NCBI RefSeq assembly: GCF_023856365.1
Contig: NC_064539.1
Coordinates: 17,063,519-17,127,518, forward strand
Direction of reading: 5' to 3'
Origin: Brienomyrus brachyistius
Lineage: Eukaryota; Chordata; Actinopteri; Osteoglossiformes; Mormyridae
Length of the DNA: 64,000 nt
Position 1 is the stretch's first letter. Every line of letters starts with the position of its first letter. A program made the position numbers and the translations under genes. This document shows positions 12,464-62,517 of the stretch, piece after piece. The notes beneath the pieces are model-generated. The model made no database searches, was not told the DNA's origin, and saw only the letters and a list, made by a program, of their open reading frames with translations.

Positions 12464-14319
12464 AGTGCCAATAAGGTTTCCTGGCATGAAGGTGAAAGTC
12501 AGGCAAAAAAACAACAAAAATAAGGAAGGTGCAATACATTGATGAGAGAAAGATTTTAATTCTGGGCTGTGTTCTGCATATTTTACAGTCTGTTTTTCTT
12601 CCCAAGTGGCATCCAATAATTACGTGATCACACACTATGCCTAGTGAATAATACCTGGATTTTTCTTTTTGTCAAAATTATTGCTGTATTTGCATTCCAT
12701 CATAGCTAGCGACAAAGCTGTTTATAAATATTTGTTCTTCAGTTTCATAATAGGAAGTAGTTAATGCAAAATTAAATTAGTATGTAAGTAATGATAATGA
12801 GTATTTAGGTAATGCTAGGTATGGATGTCATGACCTAACACATTTTTTCCTTAGCATGTAAAAATATTGATAGCATTTGTCTCTTTACTTATTGTGGTTT
12901 TGTAGGACTTTCGTGAGGCGTTAAATAATAGCTGTTCCATTTCCGTTTAATGTCTATGAGTTTCAAAGCACATGCATGTAATGATTTTTAGCATTCTTGC
13001 TAATGTTTTTGAGTATTACACAGCCAGTCGACGTCTGATGGGTTAAGTCTCCTCTCGCATGATTTAAAGCAGAGGGGTAGAACTGGTTGACAGTGATTCT
13101 TGAGGGACCCAAGTGCCTCGTCTTATATAAACAGCAGGAGCAAAGTGGACCTGCCTTGTGTAAAGCTCAGTATTTATGCCACTGCAAACAGGGGGGTCTT
13201 TTTACACCGGTGACGTCCACTTTTGTTGCACAAGCGGCCAGCTGAAATACAGCTTCAGAGATGAGATTGATTTTGAGAAGTCAACAAGTGAGTGTGCACT
13301 CACGGCTCTGCTCTCTGAAATGTCCAGTAGTACCTCAGAGCCCCATCTCCTCTGCTGTCTCCATGCTCTAAATTCTGCTGCTGTGTTTTACATGCAGAAT
13401 GGCTCTTGAAAACAACCAACAGAACCTCCTAGCCCGTTGAAAGCATTGCCCTGCTCACCTACCTGCCTGTATCTACCTGAACCCCCCACCGAGGCAGGAC
13501 CATACGCTGTACAAATTTCCCCACCCTTGGACGTTAAACATTTGCAGTGATTTTATTCCACATCCGTGGATGGGCCAATTAGCAGAATATTACCCGCCTG
13601 AAATGAAGAAGAGCTGTCATTAGTGCTGGGGAATCGGATCCGGCGTAATGGCTTTGCTGGTCAGCTTTATTGTAACCACAGTCTTAGTCTTTTCCATACT
13701 GGGTTTTGCTGTATTAACAATACTTCCCATATTGACCATACTGGTTTTCTTGGTCCTCTGGTTGGATGATATATGCCTTTTACTAGGCAGTGTGGGTTTT
13801 GTACTGTCCTCGATGCCTTCAGCTGTTTATCTATTGTTTGTGTACGAAAGAAGTAACAAAAGGATTTATTGGCTGAGCAGCAGTCAACTTTACATTTTCT
13901 GCAGATATAGCAGATAAAACAGTTTTTAGTCAGTGCTTGACGTAAGCTCAGAAAAACAGGCAGTGCTCTTCACGCATATCTTTACCTAGGGCCCATCCTG
14001 CCAGTGAGTATTAGAACTACTGCACAATATTATCCCCTTAGCCGTAAGATTAATCTAAATTAATTTAACAGAGGCAGTGTGAAAAATGCTTCTTTTAAAA
14101 AAGGATGTTCGATGGTGTAAGGGTGCAGTTCGAACTGAAACTCATCACGGCCATTAGGCCTTTGCCTGGGGATACGCAGATGGGGGGGGGGGGTCTTAAT
14201 GGAATGTATCTGTCCTGTGTCTGGGTGAGCAGCAGCCCATGTGTTTCCTGCCGCAGTGTTTTAGGGCAGCACAAGCACCAACCAGTGGCCAATAATTATG
14301 AGGGCCATCATAACGCGGA

Positions 14320-14525
14320 AGCCTGTTGTGTTTACGTGCATGGCTTTGCGGTTCGAGAGGATGATGAGCGGTCACAGATAGCGATGTACTGTACCTGCGA
14401 ATGAGCTGCTGTTGTCCAGGCAACAGGCCCCGCTAGTCACGGCGAGGAGCTTTTGGACGGGGAGACGCGAATGTAGCGGCTCCGCACACAGCCCACGGAC
14501 GCCGAACGCAAGATGCCCAGTGTGA
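14320..14525. promoter_or_regulatory. CpG-dense patch, candidate regulatory region
   Basis: About 18 CpG in 200 bp, about 5 kb upstream of the first recognised KCNT1 exon. Function inferred from composition only; no first exon could be read from it. Confidence 0.22.
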
Positions 14526-15010
14526 GGAACCGACACTGCTGACATGTTTCTGTTCCATATTTAGCCACAGACTCCATTTTTTTGTCACGTATCGACAAAG
14601 AAAATCATGTCAGCAAATTGCTTCGTATCTGTCTACCGAGGTTTTATCTGATGGGTGTGACTTAGCAGGCTCAAAATAATAAATGATGATTTTATGAGGC
14701 ATATATATCACTGGGGACTCAGATGATGGACAGTGAGAAACAGCTTCATGTATATTCAGAAATCAGTTCTGCAGCTATGAGATATTCTTCTAATTCATTT
14801 GTTTTGAAGACACTCCTTGGAAGCCTCTGATGCTTTAAAAAGCAAACAGAATCTCATCCATTTTTGTGGATTGTGGTCATGGTGGCTGCACTGTAGTTTA
14901 AGCCAAACCAAGACTCTACCGCAACCTCAGTTTGAATGAAACAGGTAAAACTACACTGGCAAGTTTCACACTGTAACCTTTTAACCATCCATCCAACCAT
15001 CTGCCTGTCC

Positions 15011-15085
15011 ACACATAAGAACATAAGAAATGTACAAACGAGAGGAGGCCATTCGGCCCATGAAGCTCGCTTGGGGAGAACTGCA
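15011..15085 (+). repeat. Dispersed fish repeat fragment
   Basis: AACATAAGAAATGTACAAAC, GAGGAGGCCATTCGGCCCAT and AGCTCGCTTGGGGAGAACT form a phrase frequent in basal ray-finned fish genomes. Family not named. Confidence 0.6.
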
Positions 15086-17326
15086 GGATGGTGTATCAGC
15101 GATATCGGTAATGAGCTAAATTGCATTCTTTGCTCTGCTAAAATATCAAGGAGGTATGAAAACAAGTTCAAGCAGTACAAGTAATCTAATTAAATATCTA
15201 AAAACTAAGCATAAGAAAAGAGTAAGAAAGCAATTGCCACCGGCAGTGCCACATGACCCCCCACCCTCGTGCAGTGACAGTAACAGAAGCTGATGAGGCG
15301 CCAAAAGTGATGAACCCCTTTGGATGGTTTTAGACCCTCAGAATGTTTTTATATCATAAGTTACAATGAAATCTGCTGGTCTGATCCCTCATTTTCCACA
15401 GAGGCTATTAAAGGAAGATTTCAGCGAAACTATTCTGAGCTTTAATCAACAGTCAACTTCCCTACTGGGCTTGGTGTGGCTGCTGTGTGTTAATTTACAT
15501 ACCATAAAAAATTACCATGCCAGTGCCACTCCAGTCTTCTGAGCCCAGAGCCTTTGCACTTTGCTATTCTATTTGCTGGTTTCTTTCGCCTGTGAAAAAA
15601 GGCCTTTTTACTACGTGGGCTGAAGTAAAGCATCTGTTTATTCGCCAGGGCTCATTATTGTACAAACCTCTCTGTGCTGCAAAGCAGATTAGCGAATTAC
15701 AAATTAACACTGACAACAGAATTATTCTTGCATTGCAGATCAAACTGCAGCGGATGATTAATTACCTTGCTCTTTACTCATTTTCTGTTTGCCAGTGAAT
15801 TTTTTGTCAGGAAGCTTGTTGGCTTTTATGAAATAATACAGATGTGCTTTAATTCTCTGATTATATTATCTGCTCTCAAAGGCAGTCAGCCTGCTCTCCA
15901 AACTTACCACATCCTTCAGAATCTAAGCTCAAAGTCATACTTACCGGTAATGTTAAAAGCTGAACCGACGCAGAGCTAAACCACGATCATTTCAAAGCAG
16001 AGAAGCAATTAGAAGTAAAGGTAGCAGGGAAATGGAGATGAAAGTCATGTCACAGAGAACTGCAGAATGGGAGAAGCATTATTTCTTTATACAGTGAATG
16101 AGTTCCAGGATGGTCCAATAGACAGGTGAAGCAGACTGGGGAAAGGTAACCTGCTGGGTCAATGGTGCACATTGGTCCCTGAATCGGGGGGGTGGGTGGG
16201 CTGGTAAACGTAACACTTAATGAGTTGCTGCTTCAGCAGATATTTATTAGCAGAGTAGGCTAATGGCTGGAGGCTCGCAGGAGGGTGTGGCACGCTGCTG
16301 CCTCCCACCCCTCAGACCTGGCTTCAGGTCTCTGCCATGGCTCTCGGTGTCCCGCGTTTGCACGTTCTCCTTGCGTGCACTTGGGGTTCCTCTGGCTCTC
16401 CCCACATATCTATATATATATTAAAGCGGCTGGAGGCCTATGGCTATTCAGTGTTTATTATAGGGCAGTCCCCCCACCCTTTTCAGCAAATCTCTGGGGG
16501 TTTGGAGATAGTGGGGATGTGGGGTACCTGCGGAGTGGGTAAACAGGGAAGTGGCAGACTCTGCACCATATATATACTTGGGAACATTAATTGTCACTTG
16601 TTTATTTTTTGGTTCTGTTGCATCGTGTTCCTTTTCGTGAGTTTGCCGTGGGCTCCGGCCATACAGGGTCCATTAAAGGGCTCTTTTGTGTAAATACTGT
16701 ATATGCGAGTGTGTGCCCTGCACTGGGCTGGCCCCCAGGAATTTCTTGGAAAATACCTGACTGATAGTTCTGACTGCAAAGTGTTTTAAGAAGTAAGGAG
16801 CCTGTTCAGTGTCTCCGTGTTTGGCTTGTGTTAATGACCCCGTCTGCCTTGGTCAGGGCCTCGCATGCCGGCTAAGGGCTCTGCATCTGTGCAGTGTGAT
16901 GGACAGTGGAGCTGCACTCTTCACTGCAGAGTAATTGTTCGGTTCTCTGCTTGTCTGTCATGTCAGAGTCTGGTTGGTGGTTTTCCTACTTTCTAAGCTG
17001 CTCTTGCTTAACTGTAACGGTCAGAAATAGTCCATTTTTAGACGTCCCCCACCTGAATCATTTATTTAAACACCCTGTTTTTCCAGTAAACACATATGTC
17101 CACCCAGGTCTCGTAACTGCGTATGAAGGGTCATGGTGAAGCAGGTGAAGGAGGCTCCAGGACAGTCATTTCACATAAACCACATGCCTTTAGTGTTGGG
17201 GGGGAAATCTGAGACAGTCCATCCAAACCTGGGGATGTAAGCAAAGTTCACACACAAAAATGGCATCAGCACAAATATGCTGGACAAAGCATTCCTTGGA
17301 TACAACATTAACTAAACCACAGTTTA

Positions 17327-17400
17327 CTTCAGTTCAGTTTATTTTTTACAGTTTACTTTTATATAGCACCTTTCAAAACACAGAGAATTGTGTGTGGCAG
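17327..17400. repeat. Fish dispersed repeat fragment
   Basis: TTTTATATAGCACCTTTCAA and TGCTTTAC are the decayed 'atatagcgcctttca .. gtgctttac' phrase of fish non-LTR elements. Confidence 0.5.
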
Positions 17401-17795
17401 TGCTTTACTGCTTCATTTGCACCAACAATCATATGTGTAAAGAATAAAGCCATTAAAAACAGACTGGGATTTTTCGTAAGTATGTGTGTGCTTCAAGATT
17501 CGGTGAGGCTGAAGAGAAACAAGGTAGGCGAATGTAGAACGCAAGTAAAAGGCGGAATTTACAAATGGCAGCAGATTGAGGCTGGATTTAGAAATGGAGT
17601 TAGAGGGATTTCCTCAGAGGGCAGTACTGCTGCACTCTCTGTGTCAGGCTCAGAGGTAAAACACAGGTTTTTTAGAGTAAATGAGGAAAGACTTCCCCAT
17701 ATCTGAATTTGTCCAGGAGAAATATTAGCAGGCAAAGGTAACTTATTCATCGCTATCCTGTAGACATCTCACAGTACTGTAGATGTTTTCCTAGC

Positions 17796-18035
17796 ATGGT
17801 TCCAACCCTGCAGGCTCTGGACCGCATGTGGTCTGCAGTGTCCATCAGAACCATCAAGAAATGCCTTGAGGTCCATCTGTTCCAGGAAAACGCCAAGCAT
17901 CCTCTTGCTGTTACTGACACTTCTTGGCTCACTCTCTTACTGATTGTACTGTTAATGGATTCCCTTGGTACTACTGGACACTCTGCTCCTGTGTTTCACA
18001 CTAGGAATCTCACAGGTGATGTTTATGTGTTATAG
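17796..18035 (+). mobile_element. Possible LINE 3' coding remnant
   Basis: An 79-codon open frame includes VSIRTIKKCLEVHLFQEN, reminiscent of the end of L2/Rex1-type ORF2 proteins (…LK..LF). Weak similarity only. Confidence 0.3.
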
Positions 18036-18530
18036 CCTTCCTGTATAGCAGTGTGTGTACAGCTCGTGTTTCCTCAGTTATCTTGCACGTCTTACTGGTT
18101 GCTCACTGTCAGCTTGACCATCCCTTTTCCATAACTGTGTATCCGCTGCAGGGTTTAAGGTGTAAAAGTTAAATGAAATAAGTGAGTTGTCCTTTATGCG
18201 AAGCAGAACTCATTCGAGAAAAAAAAAGCACATTGTTATTTCACATGGGGTTAATGTTAACTGCATAGAACCTTTAATGCAATCTGATCTGATACCAGCA
18301 CTTGCATGTAAAGTTTTCTAGGAAAAACAATGAGTGTTTTTGCCTCAATCGCATGATGATGGAGGGAGTCACAGCGCATAGCAGGACATACTATCAGATG
18401 CTTTGTGCTATGCGGCCATTTTAGGAGCTATGGTCTAATGTCAAAAAGCTACCGTAACATCAATATAACAATAAAATAAATATGGTACTTACTGTATGCA
18501 AGGGCGCTAGATATGAATATTAAGGACAAT

Positions 18531-18620
18531 GTACATTTACGTTACATGTATTTAACAGAGCTTTTATCCACAATGACGTACAATAAGGCAGATAGTACAT
18601 TACAGTGCGATAAAAGGTGT
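18531..18620. repeat. Fish dispersed repeat fragment
   Basis: 'atttaacagagcttttatccacaatgacgtacaa' is a decayed form of the common 'tttagcagacgcttttgtccaaagcgacttacaa' fish repeat; related pieces are at 42765-42825 (inverted) and 48078-48125. Confidence 0.5.
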
Positions 18621-19465
18621 CCTAACAATGTTCGGCATTCACAAAGTAGCCACGTTTTATAACTATAGATATTTTTATCTAGTAGTTATTCTTCTTTTGA
18701 ACTGCTGGATACTATTTAGCCAAACAGACATTTTGTTGTGTGTTTTAGCACAAAACAACCTGTGCGGGTGACCTGCATTGTTTTATTCACTTGACTTTGT
18801 TTGTACTTTCGAAAGCACAGTATGTAGTTATGAGTAAAATTGCTGTTCTTTTTTGCCTTTTCTAAGCAATTATTCTTTTTGGAGATGCATAGTTTATTTT
18901 TTTTTGTTTTCCAGAGGATATACTTTTTTGAAAATGGGTCAAAGTCAGCAAGTAAGGAAAACAAAGACAATAAGTATCTAACAAATGTAATATTTTTAGT
19001 TTACAAACATTTGTCATGTACAGATCATGCTAACTAGACTCCTCACAGCAAATTTTTCACACAACAAAATCAATAAATCACCTTGTAAGTCATCAGATTT
19101 ACAGATTTATAAAATGTCAGTAGGTCTGTGATGTTTCATAATGCATGATACATTTCCATATCTCATAAATAGCTCTTTCTTTCGGATAAATCCTTCCGAT
19201 TCTCAACAAGGATTTAACATCAAATCAGTAGCAACTGCTAATGCCTGAACGGTCTTATTTTTTCCAGTTTCCGTAGAATGGATATGCGTCCTGTCCAGTA
19301 TGTCCCCTCCCCACATGTCCTGTTCTGCCTGCATAGACTTGATTCTTTTGATTTTGATAGCTGCTCTATCCTGTCATTTGAAGTACTGACTGCTGAGTGG
19401 TAACTTATCACTTGTTGCAGCAATTTCCTGAAGTATCTAGTGTAAAGTGTCTAACCGCTTCTTGA

Positions 19466-56490
<37,025 letters not shown>

Positions 56491-58320
56491 GTGCCCTGGC
56501 CCAGCTCAACAAGCAACTAACCCCCCCTGATCTCCCACAACTCTTTCCTGATGGACCCAGTCTGAGACTAACAAGCTGCTAGATGCAGGGAGATGGCGTG
56601 CTTGCTCTAGATGTGCATGGTCTACAGACATTTATGGCTGGGTGCCCTGTGCTGGGGCAGGTGAGCCCTCTCTTTGTGGGGGGGGGACACAAAGAATAAG
56701 GCTGCATTCAGGGATCAGGCTTTTCCGAGAGCCTGGGAACATTCTTTCATTCCTCTATTGAAAATGGTTCTAGTGTTATCCATCTCCCATGAAATCAGAA
56801 CCCAAACACACAATATTTGGTGTTGGTTCAACCAATATGCTAAAAAAAGAGATTTTTTTTTTAGTTGTTCTCCATGCCAATAGAAATGTTTTTTTTATTT
56901 TATTTTTGTAGTGCTTAGTCAAAATCAGCTTGTTTAATACAGCTATAGACTTTCACTGAAGCAAATAATGTTATTTCTCTCGCAAGACCCCGTGTCAGAC
57001 ACTATGTTCTTCATAAGCCATTGTTATAGGTCTGTAATATAAGATATTAGTGCATTTGTTAGGCTTTTAGTTAGCATTTTTTTAACAGTGAGATGCTCTT
57101 TAACAGTGCACTCTTGCAACGGTGAGGAGAACCATGTGATTCGGGAATGGGGAGGGAGAGGAACATTTTACTGGGAATTTGTTTTCAGGACCAACAGAGA
57201 ATGGACAGTGTGTGGGGGGGGTCAAAATTGCACACGCAAGACACCGAGAATGAAGGAATGAGGGAGTCAGGGATGAAGGAAATCAAGGGCATGGAAGCTG
57301 TAGGGACAGCGTAAATAATCGTAGCGCATGGGGTAGGCAGCTGTAACACTAACCCCAAAACCTTCGGCTCCCACCTCTATCATGAAATAACGACACCCCC
57401 TCCCCCCAGCCCCCATAAACAACTCCATAATCATTAGGGCCACTGCAAGCGCAAAGAATACATTTTTTTTTTGTGCATAGTCTTATTCTTTAACCCCAAC
57501 CCTTCGGTTCAGTTTTGAGCAGTATGCTCAGGTATGTGATTCCTTTGATGCTGTAACCTGCTCTTCTGTTGCCGTTCACGTGGATCCCGGAGGATGCTAC
57601 ACAGGGCATTACCGATCCGCTCTCCTGCAGCCCCAACTCAGGCTTCGTCTTGGACAGCTCAGTGTCAAGGACTGAGGCTGTAGGAAAGCGGTATGTTAGT
57701 ATCTGGTAGTTTTAACCGGGTGGTTTGGAATCGGAATTCTGCAAAGCAGGTTTTTGTAGCATTGTTGCTACCGATGCTGTATTACCATTTTTAAATGAGA
57801 GATTCACTTTGCATATCACAATATGCATATTATAATATCCAGTGGCTTGTCATAAACTTAAATGACGCCACGCTGAGATCCGCTATTACAGAGAAACGGC
57901 TCCTTTTCGGTTTGGGTTTGCCGCCTGCGAGTCCTTCATTCTGGGAACACATGCCGAAGCCAAAAGGGACGCGAAGCCAAGTGAATTCAGTACAAATGGG
58001 GAAAATGTTTACTAAAGTGCCCTGAGGGGAAGTTTAAGAACATTTACATGGAATTCTTTCTCTCCCCCACTGTGTTTGAAAACCACCAAGTGGCACTGAA
58101 TCGCTTACAAATCGTGCCATTTTAGTATTATGTTTGTCTTTATGTTGTGGCTTCACCTGTTATCTCTGCAATATTTTGATGTGCTATAATTCTTCACTGC
58201 ACATTTTGGTGGTATAAGTCTTACCCCCTTCATCTAGAAGGAAACAGGATATAGGATGTAAGTACGACGATATTGCTGCTGTAAAACACTGTAAAATAAA
58301 AAAAAAACACGTTCTATCAG
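56491..58320 (+). other. kcnt1: Probable KCNT1 3' UTR
   Basis: No coding exon follows the stop. An AATAAA at 58295-58300 is the first good polyadenylation signal I see; others lie at 59924-59929 and 59931-59936, so a longer UTR is possible. The end position is an inference. Confidence 0.5.
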
Positions 58321-60704
58321 AACATAGTTTACATTAATTAGAGTAACATACAGTGGAATGGTTTGTTTGATATACTACATTTGACAGTTTTACATTTATT
58401 AAAAGAATTTCTGTAATTGTATACATTTGTATTTTGCAATGGTAATATAGTTGGTGTAAGATACGTACGTGAATGTTTGCAGAGGGGGGCTTCTTCTGGG
58501 GCTTTCTGTGGCGTTAACTGGGCCCAGTCTAACCAGTCTAAGCCTCACGAGAAACTCATACTAGGAAATCGGTTCAGACTCACAGATATTTTACAGTGAC
58601 GCGGACGTTTACGTACGTTCGAACATTCAGTTTTGTGACAATTATACCTCACTTTATGCCTGTCACTGTTGAAAACTTGATTTGAGGAATTGCCTGGTGC
58701 GTTACAGAGAGGATTTATGAAGATAAAATTGTCCATTGCGATTGCTGTAATAAATGACGAACACTCGGACTTCTCTAATGATCCTAAGTGTTGAGAGTAA
58801 TACTTGTTGGATAATAGCTACAGGATTATCGGTTAACAAACATGGCAAGATGGTGCCAAGTCAGGATGAATTTGATTTTGAGATCTGAAGTTTATATCAC
58901 GTTAATATGTTTATAGAGTACAGTTTTATTCCCCATTTTTAATTGTTTGTATTTCTTTACTATAGAATATAGGAAAAAGGTAGAGTTTTGCAGTAATTCC
59001 AGTAATCATTCTAGATTTTATTGTATTTATTATATAATACCATGTACGGTTGGATTTGCTCTTACTGTGATATACTCATTATGTACTTTTTAAAAAGCAA
59101 AACCAGGACCCAAAGCCACGCTTGAAACTTTCCCTAACAGGAATTAAGCAGCCCAATGCACGCACAGCTCAAACTTCAATAAGCTACTTGTGTTTATGCG
59201 GGTTTGGGAAGAACAATTCTGCTGAACAAAGTTCATCTGTCCTTTAATATAAATGAATTATCCTACATTTCTTGGTTTTTGGCGGCATTGTCACACATGC
59301 GGTAAGAATGTCCTTTAATTGTTTGACTCCAGTGCGTTTTATTTAAAGCACTGAAACGGTTCTAAGAGTGCGATGAGAAAGCGCGACTTTTATGCCAAAA
59401 CAATGGCACTAGACACATCCATTTTAACCCTTTAAGCCTAAAATTTTACAAAATTCATCCCATAGGGTCATTCATTGTAAATACCACAATTCCAAATTGT
59501 ACTAAAAACAGAAATATATTTTGCTATATGTTGCATGAAGGAGCAAATAACTCTTTTGTCCTCCATGAAATGGGTATGATCACACTTGTGATTTAGTCAA
59601 TACGATGGCAGCTGCCAAAACTGGACAGAAATGAACGAGGTGCCTGATCAGTTTGCCATCAGTCATGTCCTCTGATTACACATGTTCATCATAGATCATT
59701 TTCTCTGATACCCAGATTATATTGACCATTTCCACGACTACGCAGTTCTTTGTACAAATGGACACATAACTAAATCATATTAAGGAATGGAAAGTATGCA
59801 GTCATCCCCTTGGTTTGATGATGCATCTGAAGTTTAATCCATGATTATTTTCCGTTTAATAACCATAACTATCATATTTACTGAATGCATGCACATCTCA
59901 AATGTATATTTCACTATCGTATTAATAAAAAATAAAATTCAATATACCGCACGTGACATAGCTGTACACTTCATCACAAGAGTGGCAGAGCAGAGTGCAT
60001 GACAGCCATTTCCCTGCATTTTACATTATTGTCATCTGAAGCACAAATATCTTTCCCTTTGGTGGTGGCAAATGAAAATAGAGACGAGAACATGGGCTGT
60101 GTGACAGAGGAATGACCCCCCTACCCATCAGCTGCTGCAGAGTCTGCTTATATCAGGCGTAGCTCTCAGCTCAGAGCTGCTTTACAAAGAGAAGTTATTT
60201 GGCCATTCTGTTCCATTTACCCCTGAAAGGGAACCTCCCTTCCACATTCAAAATTTGCCAAACCCACAGGAACTATTGCTCTCCTGCAGCCCTCACATGT
60301 AACATCTCCATGTCACGTCTCTCACCACGTCTTTGTTCCTTTGCGTGACTTTCCGAATGAAACCTGACAACTGTCGACAGCTCGGAAATCTGTGCTGAAG
60401 ATTTTTCTTGTAGGAGTGTTTGTAATTATAAATGCATAAAATAAACTTTAAAAAGCAAAAAAAAGACTGAGTGCTCCAATTTCTCACGGTGCGAAGACAT
60501 TTGGTGGCTGAGTCATCTTAACGCGAAATGCGGTATTCCTAGAACAGCGCCCTACCGGAGGACTTACCTGTCCTAACCCTGTCGTCGGAAAAATGGATCA
60601 GATTGAATTTAAGAACCATTTAAGAATCATTTAACGAGCCAATCATTGAATTTAACGAGCCAACTGAAAAAAATCAGCAGGGAGACGCGGAAAGCAAAAG
60701 AGGA
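58321..60704. other. Intergenic stretch between the convergent genes
   Basis: AT-rich DNA with no gene recognised. It may partly be an extended KCNT1 3' UTR, given the AATAAA pair near 59924-59936. Confidence 0.5.
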
Positions 60705-62220
60705 AGTGGTGTCCTGCTTGTAATGTTTATTAAATTTCAGTGCTTCTCTTTAAAATAAATATATGGTAGTATAATATTAAAGAAATGAGGAAAAACAGCA
60801 CAAGCATGAAAGCATGGTATCTGTCACGGGAAATAAATCCTAGCATGATCAATATTAATACCAATCTTTCAGTAAACATAAACCAAACATTATGTACAAA
60901 AATGGATATTTCAAAATATATGTACAAAATGCAGCAAATCATATTATCAAGTATTCTAAAGCCTTTCTTTGACATGTTTGAAAATACGAGAACAGCAGTA
61001 GCAATGGCTGACCGGGCTGCTTCACTCAGGAACTGACCTGTATGTTTTTGGTAGTGGATTTGGGGTCCAGCAATTAAAGAACCTGAATATACATTGATTT
61101 GAGAGATCGCTTTTTTCCTGCCATTTTCCTTTCTACTCTGACCAGAAATTAATGACACAGGGTAACATTATGGGATGCCGAGGCACACTTGAGCACAGGA
61201 GCTATCTGCATGAATGTCAGAGAGAGAGGGAGAAAGAGGACAACATCTCAAGACATACGCACCTTCAGAGAGCGAGTTTGAGCATTTGCATTAGTGTATA
61301 ATCAAACAGCAATCCAACAAGTTAGCCATTGTGAATATATTAAATACTGTCACCCAAAAAATAAATAAATAGTACTATCAGTAACACACTCCTCATAACA
61401 GAGCACGTTCCTCAAAAAGTGGGGAAAAAATCCGTAGCTGGACAGTCAGTGTTGATTATGGTTACATTGCATGATAAAAGCATTAAAAATGTGTTCGAAT
61501 GTCTCTCCTACTGAGCCAAATGCAGAAACATTGCTACTTCTAACAACGTTAGATTTACGTTATGAACACGTAACACCTGCTTTAAATATTTATACCACAT
61601 ATAAATAGAAAAAAGCAAACCACCATTGACAGGTCTTGCGCATCCCTTTCGTAGCCAAATAAAATTAAGGAGAAACCATATTAAAATTCCTGTTGTAGTT
61701 GAAAGCATTGAATACATAGAGGACAGTACCACAGCACTTGATGACCTACATATGTCCAGGCTCTTCTCAGTAAAGTTTCGAGCAGCATATTTTTGGACAG
61801 TTTTGGAAGGATGACAGTCACGACTTCTCCTGTCGTTATCGATGCATGCCAACAATCATCTTTCCGAGTAGATGCCCAGATCTCAGATCCTTGCATGTAT
61901 AAGATGAGCCCCATGAATACAGCCGAATTCTTTAAAAAGTCACCGGTTAGAAAAAAAGGAAAAAAAACTCCACATGCAGAGGCCTGACTGTGAGAAAAGC
62001 CGGAGTGAAACAGACAGCAGCCCTGAAGAGATCACATTAAGATCCAGACGGCGTGCGCTCACCCGACGGCAAACAGGATTCCGTGTCACAGCAGGGCTCC
62101 TGAGTTCTCCACGGTCTTTGCGTGCGACTGGTTTCCCCGGGTTCTGCATGAGCACGGCAGCATGGATGTCAATGTGGGCTATCCAGGAGCGAGGACTGAA
62201 CAGGGCTCAACCCCGCAGCC
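60705..62220 (-). other. camsap1: Probable CAMSAP1 3' UTR
   Basis: From the stop leftward there is about 1.5 kb of non-coding DNA ending at a minus-strand AATAAA (plus-strand TTTATT at 60726-60731) followed by a U-rich stretch. Open frames of 115 and 142 codons inside it show no family resemblance. Confidence 0.5.
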
Positions 62221-62517
62221 TCACTTCACGCTCTTCTTGGATAACACAGGCCTCTTGACCTGCCACAGGTGATTGTGGATGGTGAGAGCATCCACACTGA
62301 CAGACACCGTCTTTGCTGGGATGACCGTAAACTGCTTGCGGTCTGAGCTGTACTTGTAGAGCTTGTCAATCATCTTCTTGCTGATGCACTTGGGTCCGGT
62401 GCCAGTGAGCTTAAGGATCTCTTCAGTATCAGGGAAGAAGGAGTACAGTGCCCGAAACTGGCAGCCGCCGTCCCGGAACAGGATCATGAGGTGGTTTGAC
62501 TCGCACTTCTCCAGCTC
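62221..62517 (-). CDS. camsap1: CAMSAP1 terminal coding exon: CKK domain and stop
   Basis: Acceptor CTGCTGTAG. Encodes ELEKCESNHLMILFRDGG, TGTGPKCISKKMIDKLYKY, TVSVSVDALTIHNHLWQ and ends KKSVK before TGA (62223-62221 on the minus strand). Confidence 0.95.
   Translation of the reverse strand, partial: ELEKCESNHLMILFRDGGCQFRALYSFFPDTEEILKLTGTGPKCISKKMIDKLYKYSSDRKQFTVIPAKTVSVSVDALTIHNHLWQVKRPVLSKKSVK

Noticed and set aside
60730..61158. 142-codon minus-strand frame with membrane-like segments
   Set aside because: It lies in the likely CAMSAP1 3' UTR in AT-rich DNA; the hydrophobicity follows from T-rich codons and there is no recognisable family.
61508..61855. 115-codon minus-strand frame
   Set aside because: Also inside the CAMSAP1 3' UTR with no family resemblance.
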